Origin: GCA-2746795 sp964643965
GTDB lineage: Bacteria; Chloroflexota; Anaerolineae; Promineifilales; Promineifilaceae
Reading direction: 5' to 3'
NCBI GenBank assembly: GCA_964643965.1
Contig: CAZXVH010000001.1
Location: 81,038-145,037 of the forward strand
Length of the DNA stretch: 64,000 bases
The first letter of the stretch is position 1, and each line of letters starts with the position of its first letter. Below, one piece after another: positions 28,140 through 37,900 of this stretch. The notes beneath the pieces are model-generated. The model searched no databases, was not told where the DNA came from, and saw only the letters and a program-made list of their open reading frames with translations. Made by a program: the position numbers and the translations under genes.

Positions 28140-29762
28140 ATGAATCTACTCCCCCTGCTCCAGAACAGCGAACTTATCCAGCAAGAGTTGGCCTTTGTCC
28201 TCCTGTTAACCATTGCCGCTGGCGTGGCCCTCGTCATTCGTCGTATCCGTTTTCCATACACGGTGGCGCTGGTGCTGGTGGGCGCGGCCCTCTCCCTGGT
28301 GCCCAACTTCCTCCCCTTCGATGTGAGCAGCGATGTCATCCTGGCGATTTTAGTGCCGCCGCTGCTCTTTGAAGCTACGCTCCATATCAAATGGAAACAT
28401 ATGCGTAAAGACCTGGGCCTTATCGTGGCGCTGGCGGTGGGCGGCACCCTGGTGGGCACGATTATCGTGGGCGAAATTGTCACCTGGGTTTTAGATGTGC
28501 CTTTGTTGGCGGCGCTGGCCTTTGGCGCTCTTATCTCCGCCACCGATCCGGTGGCCGTCATCGCCTTCTTCCGCAGTTTGGGCGTCAGCAAGCGGCTGTC
28601 TCTGCTGGTGGAGGGGGAAAGTTTGTTCAACGATGGCGCGGCCATCGTCATCTTTAATTTGATGGTGGCGTTGGCCATTGCCGGGCCGGACACGTTTAGT
28701 TTAAGCGGGGCCATCATCGAATTTCTGCGCGTTTCGTTGGGTGGCCTGACGATTGGGCTGGGGCTGGGCTACATCGTCTCCTACATTGTCCTCAAAAACC
28801 TGGACGACCATCTGATTGAAACGACCACGACAGTGGCCCTGGCGTTTGGCGCGTATGTGATCGCGGAAGAGTTTCATGTCAGCGGGATTTTAGCAGTGGT
28901 AGCGGCCGGCTTGATGGTGGGGAATATCGGCTTACAAAATACTTCGCCCACCACCCGCCTGACGCTGGAGAATTTCTGGGAATTTTCCGCCTACGTGGTG
29001 AACTCCATGATCTTCCTGCTCATCGGCTTTGAACTGGAGATCGATCATCTGACGCCCTATTTGTTCCCCATTATTGTGGCGGTGGGCGCCATTTTGTTGA
29101 GCCGGGCCATTATCGTCTATGCCATGACCGGCATTCACAATGCCCTGACGCCGCATCCGCGAGATGTGCCGCAAGGTTACAAGCATGTTATGTTTTGGGG
29201 CGGGCTGCGCGGCGCTATTTCCCTGGCGTTGGCCCTGACCCTCACCGGTAAGGTATTTGGCGCGGCCATTGCCAACGAACTGCGCATCATGACCTTTGGC
29301 GTGGTTTTGTTTACCCTGGTGGTGCAGGGTACGACGATTGAAAAACTCATCAACCATTTGAAGCTGGCGGTCAAACCACAGCCGCGTGTGACCCAACAGC
29401 GCTTACAAGCCACTATTTATGCCAAACGCGCCGGTAAGCAGGAGTTGGATCGCCTGCACACGGACGATATTCTCTTCCCAGAAATTTGGCAGGCGATGAG
29501 CGATATTTATGAGGATGAAATTACTGAGGTTAAAAAAGCCTTGAATATGCATTTGCACACATATCCTGAACTGGAGCAGGAGGTTTTTTTGCAGGCACGG
29601 GAAGAAGTGCTAAAAGCGGAACGGGCGGCGTTTAGTAATGCGGCTCGGGAAGGTTTTTTATCAGACGAACTGCATCATGAACTGGTTAAAGTAGCGGATA
29701 ATCATCTGGCGGCCCTGGAGATCATCAAGGAAAACCGGGGCCTGGATGAGGATGAGGATTAA
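28140..29762 (+). CDS. Na+/H+ antiporter (CPA1/NhaP type)
   Basis: Integral membrane exchanger, 540 residues, with about 12 hydrophobic segments in residues 1-410 followed by a hydrophilic cytoplasmic tail. The ion-binding motif of the family is present as FGALISATDPVAVIAFF, and a second as LLVEGESLFNDGAAIV. The GGLRGAISLALAL helix is also typical. It shares its transcript with the universal stress protein that starts directly after its stop codon. Its location between the two putative isoprenoid genes may be accidental. Confidence 0.88.
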   Translation: MNLLPLLQNSELIQQELAFVLLLTIAAGVALVIRRIRFPYTVALVLVGAALSLVPNFLPFDVSSDVILAILVPPLLFEATLHIKWKHMRKDLGLIVALAVGGTLVGTIIVGEIVTWVLDVPLLAALAFGALISATDPVAVIAFFRSLGVSKRLSLLVEGESLFNDGAAIVIFNLMVALAIAGPDTFSLSGAIIEFLRVSLGGLTIGLGLGYIVSYIVLKNLDDHLIETTTTVALAFGAYVIAEEFHVSGILAVVAAGLMVGNIGLQNTSPTTRLTLENFWEFSAYVVNSMIFLLIGFELEIDHLTPYLFPIIVAVGAILLSRAIIVYAMTGIHNALTPHPRDVPQGYKHVMFWGGLRGAISLALALTLTGKVFGAAIANELRIMTFGVVLFTLVVQGTTIEKLINHLKLAVKPQPRVTQQRLQATIYAKRAGKQELDRLHTDDILFPEIWQAMSDIYEDEITEVKKALNMHLHTYPELEQEVFLQAREEVLKAERAAFSNAAREGFLSDELHHELVKVADNHLAALEIIKENRGLDEDED

Positions 29763-29763
29763 G

Positions 29764-30198
29764 ATGGATTGTATTGTATGCGCCACACGGGGCGGAGAAG
29801 GCAGCCGGGCCGCACAAATGGCGGCGATTGAGCTGGCGCAGCAGTTTGGCCTGCCCCTGGTATTTTTGTATGTGACGGATCCGGGGAGTCTGGGTGAGGT
29901 GGATGAGCTGTTGCTAACGGCCGTTCGCCAGGAATTGAACTGGATGGGTAAAACATTGCTGCAAGTGGCTAAAGGGCGAGCGGAAGCGGCCAACTTGAAG
30001 GCTTCCGTGGAGATTCGGGTAGGCAATGTGCAGGAGGAGATCGAGCAGTTTTTGCGTGAAGTCCACGCTTCCGTTTTAATATTGGGCGCGCCGCGCGGGG
30101 TGACGGCCAATGTGTTTGGCGATGATGCGGTGGAACGTTTTGCCCAAACGATTCAGGCTGATACCGGTGTTGAAGTGATCGTGGTGCGTCCTGATTGA
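29764..30198 (+). CDS. universal stress protein (UspA family)
   Basis: Small nucleotide-binding-type stress protein, 144 residues. Family features: DCIVCATRGGEGSRAAQMAA near the start and the ADTGVEVIVVRPD C-terminus. The middle ILGAPRG region lacks a complete GxGx9GS ATP loop. ATG 29764 begins one base after the antiporter stop, with a GAGG site inside the antiporter's end; earlier in-frame ATGs (29746, 29752) would lengthen it slightly. Fusion-like adjacency to an antiporter is common for Usp proteins and suggests regulation of it. Confidence 0.75.
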   Translation: MDCIVCATRGGEGSRAAQMAAIELAQQFGLPLVFLYVTDPGSLGEVDELLLTAVRQELNWMGKTLLQVAKGRAEAANLKASVEIRVGNVQEEIEQFLREVHASVLILGAPRGVTANVFGDDAVERFAQTIQADTGVEVIVVRPD

Positions 30199-30357
30199 GC
30201 CGCTTGAGGGATTGATTGGTGGGGCTGGAATCGATTGACCTGTGAAAGCGATTGGGAAAAGGCAAAAGGGATTTTGACAGAAGTAGAGAAGCGGGGCATG
30301 GTTCAAATATCCATGAAATCAGCCTGACATATTTTTGTGAAATGATCTCTTTTTTGT

Positions 30358-30415
30358 GATGACAATGAATTTTAGAAGGGAGCGAATTCGTTATTTTCTA
30401 AAATTCGTTGTCATC
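30358..30415. repeat. 20-bp inverted repeat before the aconitase-X gene
   Basis: Arms at 30358-30377 (GATGACAATGAATTTTAGAA) and 30396-30415 pair at 19 of 20 positions around an 18-base loop. It sits about 50 bases before the aconitase-X gene start. It may be a large terminator-like hairpin of the upstream stress-protein transcript or an operator. There is no T-run after the second arm. Confidence 0.5.
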
Positions 30416-30463
30416 CTTGTAAAAAGTGTAAAGCTAACTTGAACCATGCCATAAAGAGGAAAA

Positions 30464-32278
30464 ATGTCAACAATTATGCAACTGAACGAAGATCAACAAG
30501 CGATGCTGAACGGCGAACGAGGCGCGGCCAAACAGATGGGTATGCGCCTGGTTTTAGACCTGGCCGCTGCTGCCGGGGCCACTGAGCTTATTCCCATCCA
30601 AAGCGCCCATATTTCCGGCGTGTCGCCGCTGACGGGCGGGCTGGGGCTGCGCCAATTTCTGGCGAAACTCTCCGGTGATGAACAAGCAAAAGTGGCTGTG
30701 CCGACTACACTTAATGCGGCCGGCTGTGACGAAGACCAGTTTGATGAGATGAAAATCGTCGTGCCTGACTTCCGGGAACACAATCATGAAATTGTGGCCT
30801 ATTATACGCAGTTGGGCGTCCAGCCGACCCAATCTTGCACCCCGTATGAATGGGATGGCGTCGTCACCGAAGGGGTGGCGGCGTGGGCGGAATCGAACGC
30901 CATCTGCTTTGGCAATTCTTACTGCGGCCTGCTGACCAACCGCGAATCGGGGCTATCAGCGCTGGCTAGTGCGCTGACGGGTTACACGCCCAAATATGGC
31001 TTGCTGGCCGACGGCGCTCGTCAGCCCAATTTGCTGGTTGAGGTGACGGCAACAATGAGCGACCCCGCAGACTTTTCGATTTTGGGTGACTGGATTGGCA
31101 TGCAGCGCAAACCATCCTGGAAGACGCCGCTTGGCCCCATTCCTCTGATTAAAGGGCTGCCGGCCGATTTAGACCATGAACAGCGCAAAGCGTTAGCGGC
31201 GGCCGCTGCCAATTACGGCTGTCCCCTGCTCTACATCGACGGCGAAGGGGATATTCCGGCCGGTGATATGCAAGATGAACTGGTATTTAGCCAGGTTGAA
31301 TTGCAAAAACGATATGATGAGCTGCGTCCGCGGGTTCCCGTTTCTCTCGTCACTATTGGTTGTCCCCAGGCGTCGGTGGGAGAATTACGGGCAGCGGCCG
31401 TTCTGCTCAAAGGTAAAACGCTGCCCGCCGACGCCCCGCCCTTGTGGGTCTTCACTTCCTCTCACAACAAAGCCATCGCCGAAAAAACGGGCCTCGCCGA
31501 CATCATCCGCGACAGCGGGGCGCTGCTGCTGGAAAACACCTGTCCCGAAGTGGTGCCTTACGACCAAAGCTGGGTACACCACATCCTCACCGACTCCATG
31601 AAAGCGGAGCATTACATCAAGTCTGGCTTAAACGGCATTCATACGTCGGTGATGACGGTGGCGGATTGCATAAGCGTGGCAAGTGGCGAGTTGCAGGTGG
31701 CGGAAGAGAAATTTACGAGTAACGATTTACGAACTCGTCCTGAGCTTGTCGAAGGATTGACGATTGAGGGCGAACAGCTAACAGATGAGGGTGTGGCGCA
31801 CAGGGGGGAAACGGCCGTTTTGCAAACTGGCTCTTTTGAATCTGCGGGTCATGGATTGCCCTCGCAGGCGGATTTTAGGGTGAAGGGGCAGGCGTTTGTG
31901 ACGGATACGCCGATTACGCTGTTGGGTTTTGTCAATCGGGAAACGGGGGTGATTGAAGAGCCGGGTCATCCGATGAATGGGCAGAGCATGGCGGACAAGA
32001 TCGCCATCTTCCCCAAGGGCAGCGGCTCGACGGTGGCGCCGTATGTGCTGCTGGAGTTATTCTATCGGGGCAAGGCGCCGCTGGCGATTGTGAACACGGA
32101 TATCGACCAGCAAAGTGCGCCAGCCTGTTCGTTGGAAGGGATTCCGTATGCGTACAGTTTTGATGGGGATGTGATCGGGGGAATCAACAATGGAGACACT
32201 ATCGAGTTGAGGCGGGTGGGCGAGCAGGTGGTGGTGCGGGTGTTGGAGCGGGTGACGGGGGTGGTTGGTAATGGTTAA
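30464..32278 (+). CDS. fused aconitase-X (DUF521 + DUF126), possible phosphomevalonate dehydratase
   Basis: Protein of 604 residues. Residues 1 to about 400 are an aconitase-X large domain (GERGAAKQMGMRLVLDLAA, IPIQSAHISGVSPLTGG, ATLNAAGCDEDQFDEM, FGNSYCGLLTNRESG). Residues about 440-600 are the DUF126 swivel domain (PITLLGFVNRETGVIEEPGH, PKGSGSTVAPYVLLEL, GKAPLAIVN). Archaea carry these as two subunits of mevalonate 5-phosphate dehydratase; some bacterial relatives dehydrate cis-3-hydroxyproline. The nearby UbiD-type gene favours the mevalonate role. The linker, about 403-438, is encoded by short spacer-type repeats including CCTGAGCTTGTCGAAGG. Start ATG 30464 follows AGAGGA. Confidence 0.75.
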   Translation: MSTIMQLNEDQQAMLNGERGAAKQMGMRLVLDLAAAAGATELIPIQSAHISGVSPLTGGLGLRQFLAKLSGDEQAKVAVPTTLNAAGCDEDQFDEMKIVVPDFREHNHEIVAYYTQLGVQPTQSCTPYEWDGVVTEGVAAWAESNAICFGNSYCGLLTNRESGLSALASALTGYTPKYGLLADGARQPNLLVEVTATMSDPADFSILGDWIGMQRKPSWKTPLGPIPLIKGLPADLDHEQRKALAAAAANYGCPLLYIDGEGDIPAGDMQDELVFSQVELQKRYDELRPRVPVSLVTIGCPQASVGELRAAAVLLKGKTLPADAPPLWVFTSSHNKAIAEKTGLADIIRDSGALLLENTCPEVVPYDQSWVHHILTDSMKAEHYIKSGLNGIHTSVMTVADCISVASGELQVAEEKFTSNDLRTRPELVEGLTIEGEQLTDEGVAHRGETAVLQTGSFESAGHGLPSQADFRVKGQAFVTDTPITLLGFVNRETGVIEEPGHPMNGQSMADKIAIFPKGSGSTVAPYVLLELFYRGKAPLAIVNTDIDQQSAPACSLEGIPYAYSFDGDVIGGINNGDTIELRRVGEQVVVRVLERVTGVVGNG

Positions 32279-32587
32279 TTGCAACGGGAGGAGTCATTAT
32301 CCGTTTCTTGTTCTTAGTTGATTGTCAAAACGGCCGTTTCCTGGCAGGCAACTGACTAATCTTGAGTCCTCCGAAGAAAGCCCTTTTTTACCGCGGAGGA
32401 CGCAGAGATCGCAGAGAGGTACTCTGGTTTTTTTAATTCTCCGCGCCCTCCGCGCTCTCTGCGGTTAGTTTTTTCGGTGCAGTCAATCTTTGATCTTCAA
32501 TCTTCGGGGGCTATAAGCCATCAAACCCATACTGATTGTATGTTATAATGTTCTCAAATTATGCGCTGATGATAGGAGTATCATTTA
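32279..32587. repeat. repeat-filled spacer (309 bp)
   Basis: No gene seen. It holds an AACGGCCGTT palindrome at 32329 and an imperfect inverted repeat built from ACCGCGGAGGACGCAGAG (32390-32419) and CCCTCCGCGCTCTCTGCGGT (about 32439-32464). It also holds the phrase CAATCTTTGATCTTCAATCT (32484-32505), which recurs at about 33497-33525 and 34264-34287 beside the neighbouring small-gene cassettes. Confidence 0.6.
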
Positions 32588-32824
32588 ATGATGTCACCAA
32601 TTTATGAAGAAATAATAGATTTTATCGCGGCTGGCACCACACCTCGCAGTTTGGTTGATTTTCAACCATCCGACACAACAAAAAGCCGGGTGGCTGATTT
32701 AATTCAGCGTGAAAAAACAGAAGGTTTGTCTGCTGAAGAAACGGAAGAATTGGATCATTATCTACAGCTAGAACATTTGATGCGTCTGGCAAAAGCCCGT
32801 GCCCGTCAACATCTCCATTCATGA
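32588..32824 (+). CDS. small antitoxin-like protein before an HNH gene
   Basis: 78-residue charged protein (start ATG 32588 or 32591; GATAGGAG about ten bases upstream). PSDTTKSRVADLIQREKTEG, then LDHYLQLEHLMRLAKARA, is a pattern seen in small proteins paired with HNH or toxin genes. The stop overlaps the start of the HNH gene by four bases (ATGA). The antitoxin or partner role is inferred from this pairing. Confidence 0.55.
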   Translation: MMSPIYEEIIDFIAAGTTPRSLVDFQPSDTTKSRVADLIQREKTEGLSAEETEELDHYLQLEHLMRLAKARARQHLHS

Positions 32825-33235
32825 GCAAAACCTATATCTCGCCTGAACTGCGCCAACAAGTTGCAGAGCGAGCTAACCATCGGTGTGAATATTGTCTGAT
32901 TCACGAAGATGATACGTATTTGGTCTGTCAGGTAGACCATATCATCAGTGAAAAACACGGCGGCCCCCACTCAATTAGACAATCTGGCCTATGCTTGTGT
33001 CTATTGTAATCGGTTCAAGGGGAGCGATATTGGTTCCGTATACTGGCCGTCAGAGGAAATCGTGCGTTTTTATAACCCGCGCACAGACCAATGGGCTGAT
33101 CATTTTCAGGTACAGGATGTTACGATTGTTCCCCTAACGACTATCGGTGAAGTCACAATTCGTGTCTTTAAATTCAATCATATTGACCGGTTGTTAGAGC
33201 GCCAGGAACTTGTTGCCAGAGGTAGATATCCGTAG
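32821..33235 (+). pseudogene. HNH endonuclease, frameshifted
   Basis: The first part (32821 to about 32963) reads SPELRQQVAERANHRCEYC, then VCQVDHIISEKHGG. The second part, in another frame (to 33235), reads TQLDNLAYACVYCNRFKGSD and an intact C-terminus. Together they form a standard HNH nuclease with two CxxC zinc pairs and the catalytic VDHI. One C too many in the C-run 32964-32968 separates the halves; removing it gives HGGPTQLDN. So the gene is either inactivated by a one-base insertion or affected by an assembly error. Confidence 0.7.
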
Positions 33236-33594
33236 GATTTATCAGGTATCCGGGCCAGGCCTTTCTCGGATACTCTGCTGGGGCCTGGTTTTCCATTTGG
33301 GGCTGCGGGCGTGTCTCCGACCGAGCCGCACAGCATTCAAGAGGGCAACCCTTCGCTGTTAGAATCTGCTCTGCACCTTTGTTGTCATTCCCACTGATGC
33401 AAAATTGGTTGGTATGGCCTGGGTTTCATGCCACGTAGAGCGTGGAACGAGATAAAGATCATCGCGGAAAGTAAACGGCCGTTTCCCACCCATCAAGCAA
33501 ATGACTAATCTTTGATCTTTAATTTTCGGGGGAGTAACGGCCGTTCCCCTTATGCTATAATAGCGGGCACAGACTAATTCTGTAGGAGTACGAG
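33236..33594. other. spacer without a gene (359 bp)
   Basis: No ORF with support. It holds a CCAGGCC/GGCCTGG hairpin at 33254-33289 (loop TTTCTCGGATACTCTGCTGG) and a CATGCCACGTAGAGCGTGGA phrase at 33428-33447. It also holds two AACGGCCGTT palindromes (33474, 33536) around the CTAATCTTTGATCTTTAATT repeat. The promoter of the DUF433 gene must lie in its last part. Confidence 0.5.
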
Positions 33595-33867
33595 ATGACA
33601 ACAAATCTTTTAGAAAACCTCATTGTAATCGATCCAAAACGACACAAAGGACGTCCCGTTATTGCTGGAACTGGGGTGACGGTACGCACCGTTGTAGGAC
33701 ATTACAAACTTGGGCTATCCGCAGAAGAAATCGCTGATGATATGAATATCTCGCTGGCTGGGGTTTATGCCGCATTGGCATATTATCATGCTAACACACC
33801 AGAAATCGAAGCAGACATCACAGCTAACACGGAAGCCCCAGTCATGACTGAGTTTGCCCATGGCTGA
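33595..33867 (+). CDS. DUF433-family antitoxin
   Basis: 90-residue protein of the DUF433 family: VIDPKRHKGRPVIAGTGVTV, then GLSAEEIADDMNISLAGVYA, a winged-helix DNA-binding layout. DUF433 proteins are usual partners of DUF5615 PIN-like toxins, and exactly such a gene overlaps its 3' end (8 bases). It probably neutralises the toxin and represses the operon. Start ATG 33595 follows TAGGAG. Confidence 0.8.
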   Translation: MTTNLLENLIVIDPKRHKGRPVIAGTGVTVRTVVGHYKLGLSAEEIADDMNISLAGVYAALAYYHANTPEIEADITANTEAPVMTEFAHG

Positions 33868-34218
33868 TCTTATTCGCCTTTACCTGGATGAAGACACAAT
33901 TAGTCGCGCCCTCATCCGCTCCTTACGTGCCAGACAAGTTGATCTACTCACCGCTCAAGAAACCAATCATTAGGCATGTCTGATGAGGCACAACTTCACT
34001 TTGCCGCACAAGAAAAACGCACTTTATTCACATTCAATACCCGTGATTTTGTGCAATTGCATCAAAGTTATTTGCGAGAAAACAAGCACCATGCCGGCAT
34101 TATCGTTTCTGACCAACTTCAAGTTGGACTGTTGACCAAACGTCTCCTCAAATTACTCGATGCAAAAACTGCACCTGATATGCAAGATTGGTTGGAATTC
34201 TTGAGCAACTGGCGGTAG
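33860..34218 (+). pseudogene. DUF5615 PIN-like toxin, frameshifted
   Basis: The first frame from ATG 33860 reads RLYLDEDTISRALIRSLRA, the usual N-terminus of DUF5615 nuclease-like toxins, and stops at TAG 33971. The rest of the family sequence (GMSDEAQLHFAAQEKRTLF, then HHAGIIVSDQ) continues in another frame to 34218. One extra A in the run 33960-33962 would join them as LTAQENQSLGMSDEA. This is the third one-base homopolymer frameshift among the small toxin or nuclease genes of this window. Confidence 0.7.
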
Positions 34219-34251
34219 CAACGTTATCCGTTTTCTGTTCTCAGAAGGCTG

Positions 34252-34303
34252 GCAAGCAAGTGCCTAATCTTTGATTTTCAATCTTTGGGCAATAACGGCC
34301 GTT
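34252..34303. repeat. cassette-flanking repeat (third copy)
   Basis: CAAGTGCCTAATCTTTGATT with the following TCAATCTTTGGGC and an AACGGCCGTT palindrome. Comparable stretches lie at 33494-33545 and 32484-32515. Thus the HNH cassette and the DUF433/DUF5615 cassette are each bracketed by this phrase. The preceding TTATCCGTTTTCTGTTCT (34225-34242) also resembles 32297-32313. Confidence 0.55.
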
Positions 34304-34440
34304 TTTCAATGGAAGGAAACTAAAGTTTTTTCTCCGCTAACTGAATAAACGCTTCCGCCCCTTCCTTTCTGCTCCCCGTTTCTGCTTTCTGCCTTTGTCG
34401 GACTGTTGAGGTAAAATGGAAGGCTTGGAAGAGGCTGAAA

Positions 34441-34977
34441 ATGATGCAAAACATTGGTCAAATCACGCTGGAAGATCAGCCGGAATGGCTGAAAATTGTG
34501 ATGCCCATTCGGCGCAACTGGCTGCTGCTGCTGCTGTTTTCTGCGGCGCTGCTGGTGTGGCTGCTGTTTCTGGGGGGCATGGTGCTGTTCTTGATCCGAG
34601 ATGTGATGATGGCCGGGGAGCGCTTTACCTTTGCTTTTTCTATCATCCTGCTCATCTGGGTGGCAATCTGGTTGTGGTTGGGTAAGCTGGTTTGGCAGCG
34701 CTGGCAGTATTATGCTGCTGGCCGGGAGATCATGTTCATCAACAAGGATCGCCTCATTTTGCGCCGGCCCGTCACCATTTGGGGCTTAACAGACGCCTTT
34801 GATATGGCCTATGTGCAGCCGTTTTACCGGAGTGACAAGCATCATTGCCCCACCTTTGATTATGGCAGCCAAAAGATTTACTTTGGCGTCGATTTAACTG
34901 AGAGCGAGGGCGCCCAGTTGGTTAAAACGTTGAACACCCTCTACTTTCGCGGTTATGACCCCGAGGATGACGAATAG
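34441..34977 (+). CDS. two-helix membrane protein of unknown function
   Basis: 178 residues, not assigned to a family. Two strong membrane helices (about 27-55 and 65-90) are followed by a soluble, mixed alpha/beta C-terminal domain with aromatic-rich strands (GREIMFINKDRLILRRPVTI, QKIYFGVDLTESEGAQLV). This layout recalls small bacterial PH-like membrane proteins. It lies 20 bases before the cyclase-like gene, so the two may be co-expressed. Start ATG 34441 or 34444. Confidence 0.6.
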   Translation: MMQNIGQITLEDQPEWLKIVMPIRRNWLLLLLFSAALLVWLLFLGGMVLFLIRDVMMAGERFTFAFSIILLIWVAIWLWLGKLVWQRWQYYAAGREIMFINKDRLILRRPVTIWGLTDAFDMAYVQPFYRSDKHHCPTFDYGSQKIYFGVDLTESEGAQLVKTLNTLYFRGYDPEDDE

Positions 34978-34997
34978 CCACCTCTTTTAGTTACCCC

Positions 34998-37900
34998 ATG
35001 AACAGAATTGAGATCGCCCGCCGCTTTGCCGCTTATATTCCCGTGACCCTGGCCCGCCAGATCATGGAAGTGGGGCTGCCGGAACCGGGTATACCGCACC
35101 CCTTTGCCGCCGCCACCCTGTTCTCCGACATTTCTGGTTTTACACACATGTCGGAGGAGTTGGCGTCTGACGGGCCGCGTGGCGCGGAAGAACTCAACCG
35201 GGTACTGTTGACCACCTTTACGGCCATGATCGATCTGATTCATGAGATGGGCGGCGCGGTCAGTCATTTTTATGGGGATGCCATGTCGGTCTATTTTCCC
35301 GAGACGGAAGAGCAGGATGCGGCGCAGCGGGCGTTGGCCTGCGCCCAGACGATGCAATTGTTGATGGCCGCCAGTTTTAGCCGGGCGGTGACGAACCGGC
35401 CGCCAGGCAAAGAGCCTATTTTCCCGCTGACGATCAAAATTGGCGTGGGTTACGGCCGTTGTCAGGAAATTGTGGTGGGGGATGCAGCCAAGAATTTGGA
35501 GTTTGTGCTGACGGGAACGGCCGTTGATGAAGCCGCCGCCGCCGAGAGAAAAGCACAGGCAGGGGAAGTAGTCGCCAGCGCCCAGGTTTTGCGCCGGGCG
35601 GAGCTGCCAGCCGCCCCGGAATCAGGGCAGTTCCGGGTTGTCAGGGAACCTGTTCCCGCGCCCGTTTCCCGGTCTATTTTGGATTGGTCTCTGTATGATG
35701 AGACAGCGCTGATGTACCTGGAGTCGGCGGCGGCCGTTTTTATCCCGGAAGCCATCGGGCAGCGTTTAACCGAGGGCGGCAGCGGCGAGATTGCTGAACA
35801 CCGGCCGGTGACGAGCCTCTTTGTCGATTTTGCCTTTGTGAGGGATGGGGATGAGCAGTCTGATGTGGCAACGGCCGTTCAAGGAATTCTGCTGCATGAT
35901 TATTTTCTCTGGGCCGGTAAAATCGTGGCCCGTTTTAGCGCAGAAAACGCCCGCATCAACCGCCTCCTCACCGGTGACAAGGGCAACCAACTGCACATCA
36001 TCTTTGGCGCGCCGGTGGCCCCGGACGCGCCAGAGCAGGCCATCCGCTGCGCCCTGGCTTTGCTGCGCGAAAAACCGGCCTATATCGCCTCCCAGCGCAT
36101 CGGCCTGGCGGCGGGCAAGGTGTTTGCCGGGCCGGTTGGCTCTAGCGCCCGGCGCGAGTACACGGTGGTGGGGGATATGGTCAACTTGTCAGCGCGGCTG
36201 GCCCAGGCTTGCCCGGACGACTGCATTCTCACCAACCATATCACCGCCGGCCGCGTGGCAAACTGGATTGAATTTGAAGTGCTGCCGCCCATTGCCTTAA
36301 AGGGCAAACAAGAGGCGGTGACGCCCTATCGACCCATCGGCGAACGCACCAGGCTGACCCAATTGCAAGTTTATTTTAACCAGGGAAAACGGCCGTTAGT
36401 AGGCCGAGAGTCAGAATTAGATTTACTTCTGGGTGGCATGGATGCGGCGCTGCACCATGTCGGTGGCATCGCCGCCATCTTGGGCGCGGTAGGCGTCGGT
36501 AAAACCCGCTTGTTGGCGGAAGGCATCCACTATTGGTTAGAGGCAGGCGGCGCCGGCCTGGTCGGCATAGCCCAGCAGCATACCGCCGATGTGCCTTACG
36601 CCCCCTGGTTGAGTATTTTCCGCGACTTTTTTAATCTGCGTGTTGATATCAGTTTGGCGGTGCAGGCGGAACAGGTGGCGGCTCAAACCAAAGCTTTGCT
36701 GCCAGATGTGGGTGACGATGTGGCTTTATGGGGCGAAGTCTTGGGGCTGCCTGTTCCCGGTCAAGAACAACTGGCGCATATGTCGGCCGAGGTGCGGCAC
36801 GCTCGCTTTATGGCATTGGCGCGACGCTGTTTCATCGCCTTTAGTGAGCGCACCCCCTTACTCATCATTTTGGAAGACACACACTGGGCGGATCAATCCA
36901 GCCTGGCCCTTTTAGATGAAGTCACCAAAGGCATTGAAGATCACCGCCTCTTTTTTGCCGTCACCTTTCGGCTCGTCGATGATCTGACGGTAGAGATGTT
37001 GGACCGTCCTGCTTGTGTGCCTATTTTGCTCTCCGATCTGCCGCCGAACCATGCCCGAGACTTGTTGTTACACCTGGTCGGCGCCGAGCGCTTACCCCTG
37101 GCGGTGGAGCAGCATCTGGGGCTGCGAGACCGGGAAGGGGGAGACAGCCCGGTCAGCCCGCTGTTTCTGGAAGAGTCAGTGAATGTGCTGTTCAGCGCCG
37201 GCATTTTAGAGCGAAATGGTTCCCTGCGGGTGCATGAGGAGCGACTCCAGGAATTGCAAATCCCGGATACGATTCATGGGCTGCTGCTGGCGCGATTAGA
37301 TCGGCTGCCGCCGGCCGGCCGGGACTTACTGCAAGTGGCTTCGGTGATTGGGCGGCAGTTTGCCTTAGAGCCGCTGTTTAACATTGCCCAGAGCGCCTCC
37401 ACACAGCAAGTTTCCCAGTTGATGGAAGCGATGTCGGCTGAAGACATCACTCGCCTGGTAACCACGGATCCGGAGTGGATTTATCTGTTCCAACACGCGC
37501 TCACGCATGAAGTGGCCTATGAAAGTTTGCCCTATGCCCGGCGTCAGGCGCTGCACCACGCCCTGGCCGATTGGCTGGTGGTTCAACACAGGGACAATTT
37601 ACGGTCATACTACCCCATCCTGGCTTACCATTACAGCCAGGCGGATAACCATGAGGCGGGTTTAAAGTATGCCCTGGGCGCGGGTCTGGATGCCCGAGAT
37701 TTGTTCTCGAATCAAGAGGCGTTGGGCTTTTTTAACCTGGCGGAGAAACATTTGTTGGCCTTGGGCGAGGAAGAGAATTGGGAAACGGCCGTTGAGCTTT
37801 ATCTGGCTCGTGGAGAAGTTTTGATTTTAACAGGAGATTTCAATAAAGCTGTAGTCGATGCGGAAATAAGTTTAGCGCTTGCAGAAAAAAATCTTGTTCC

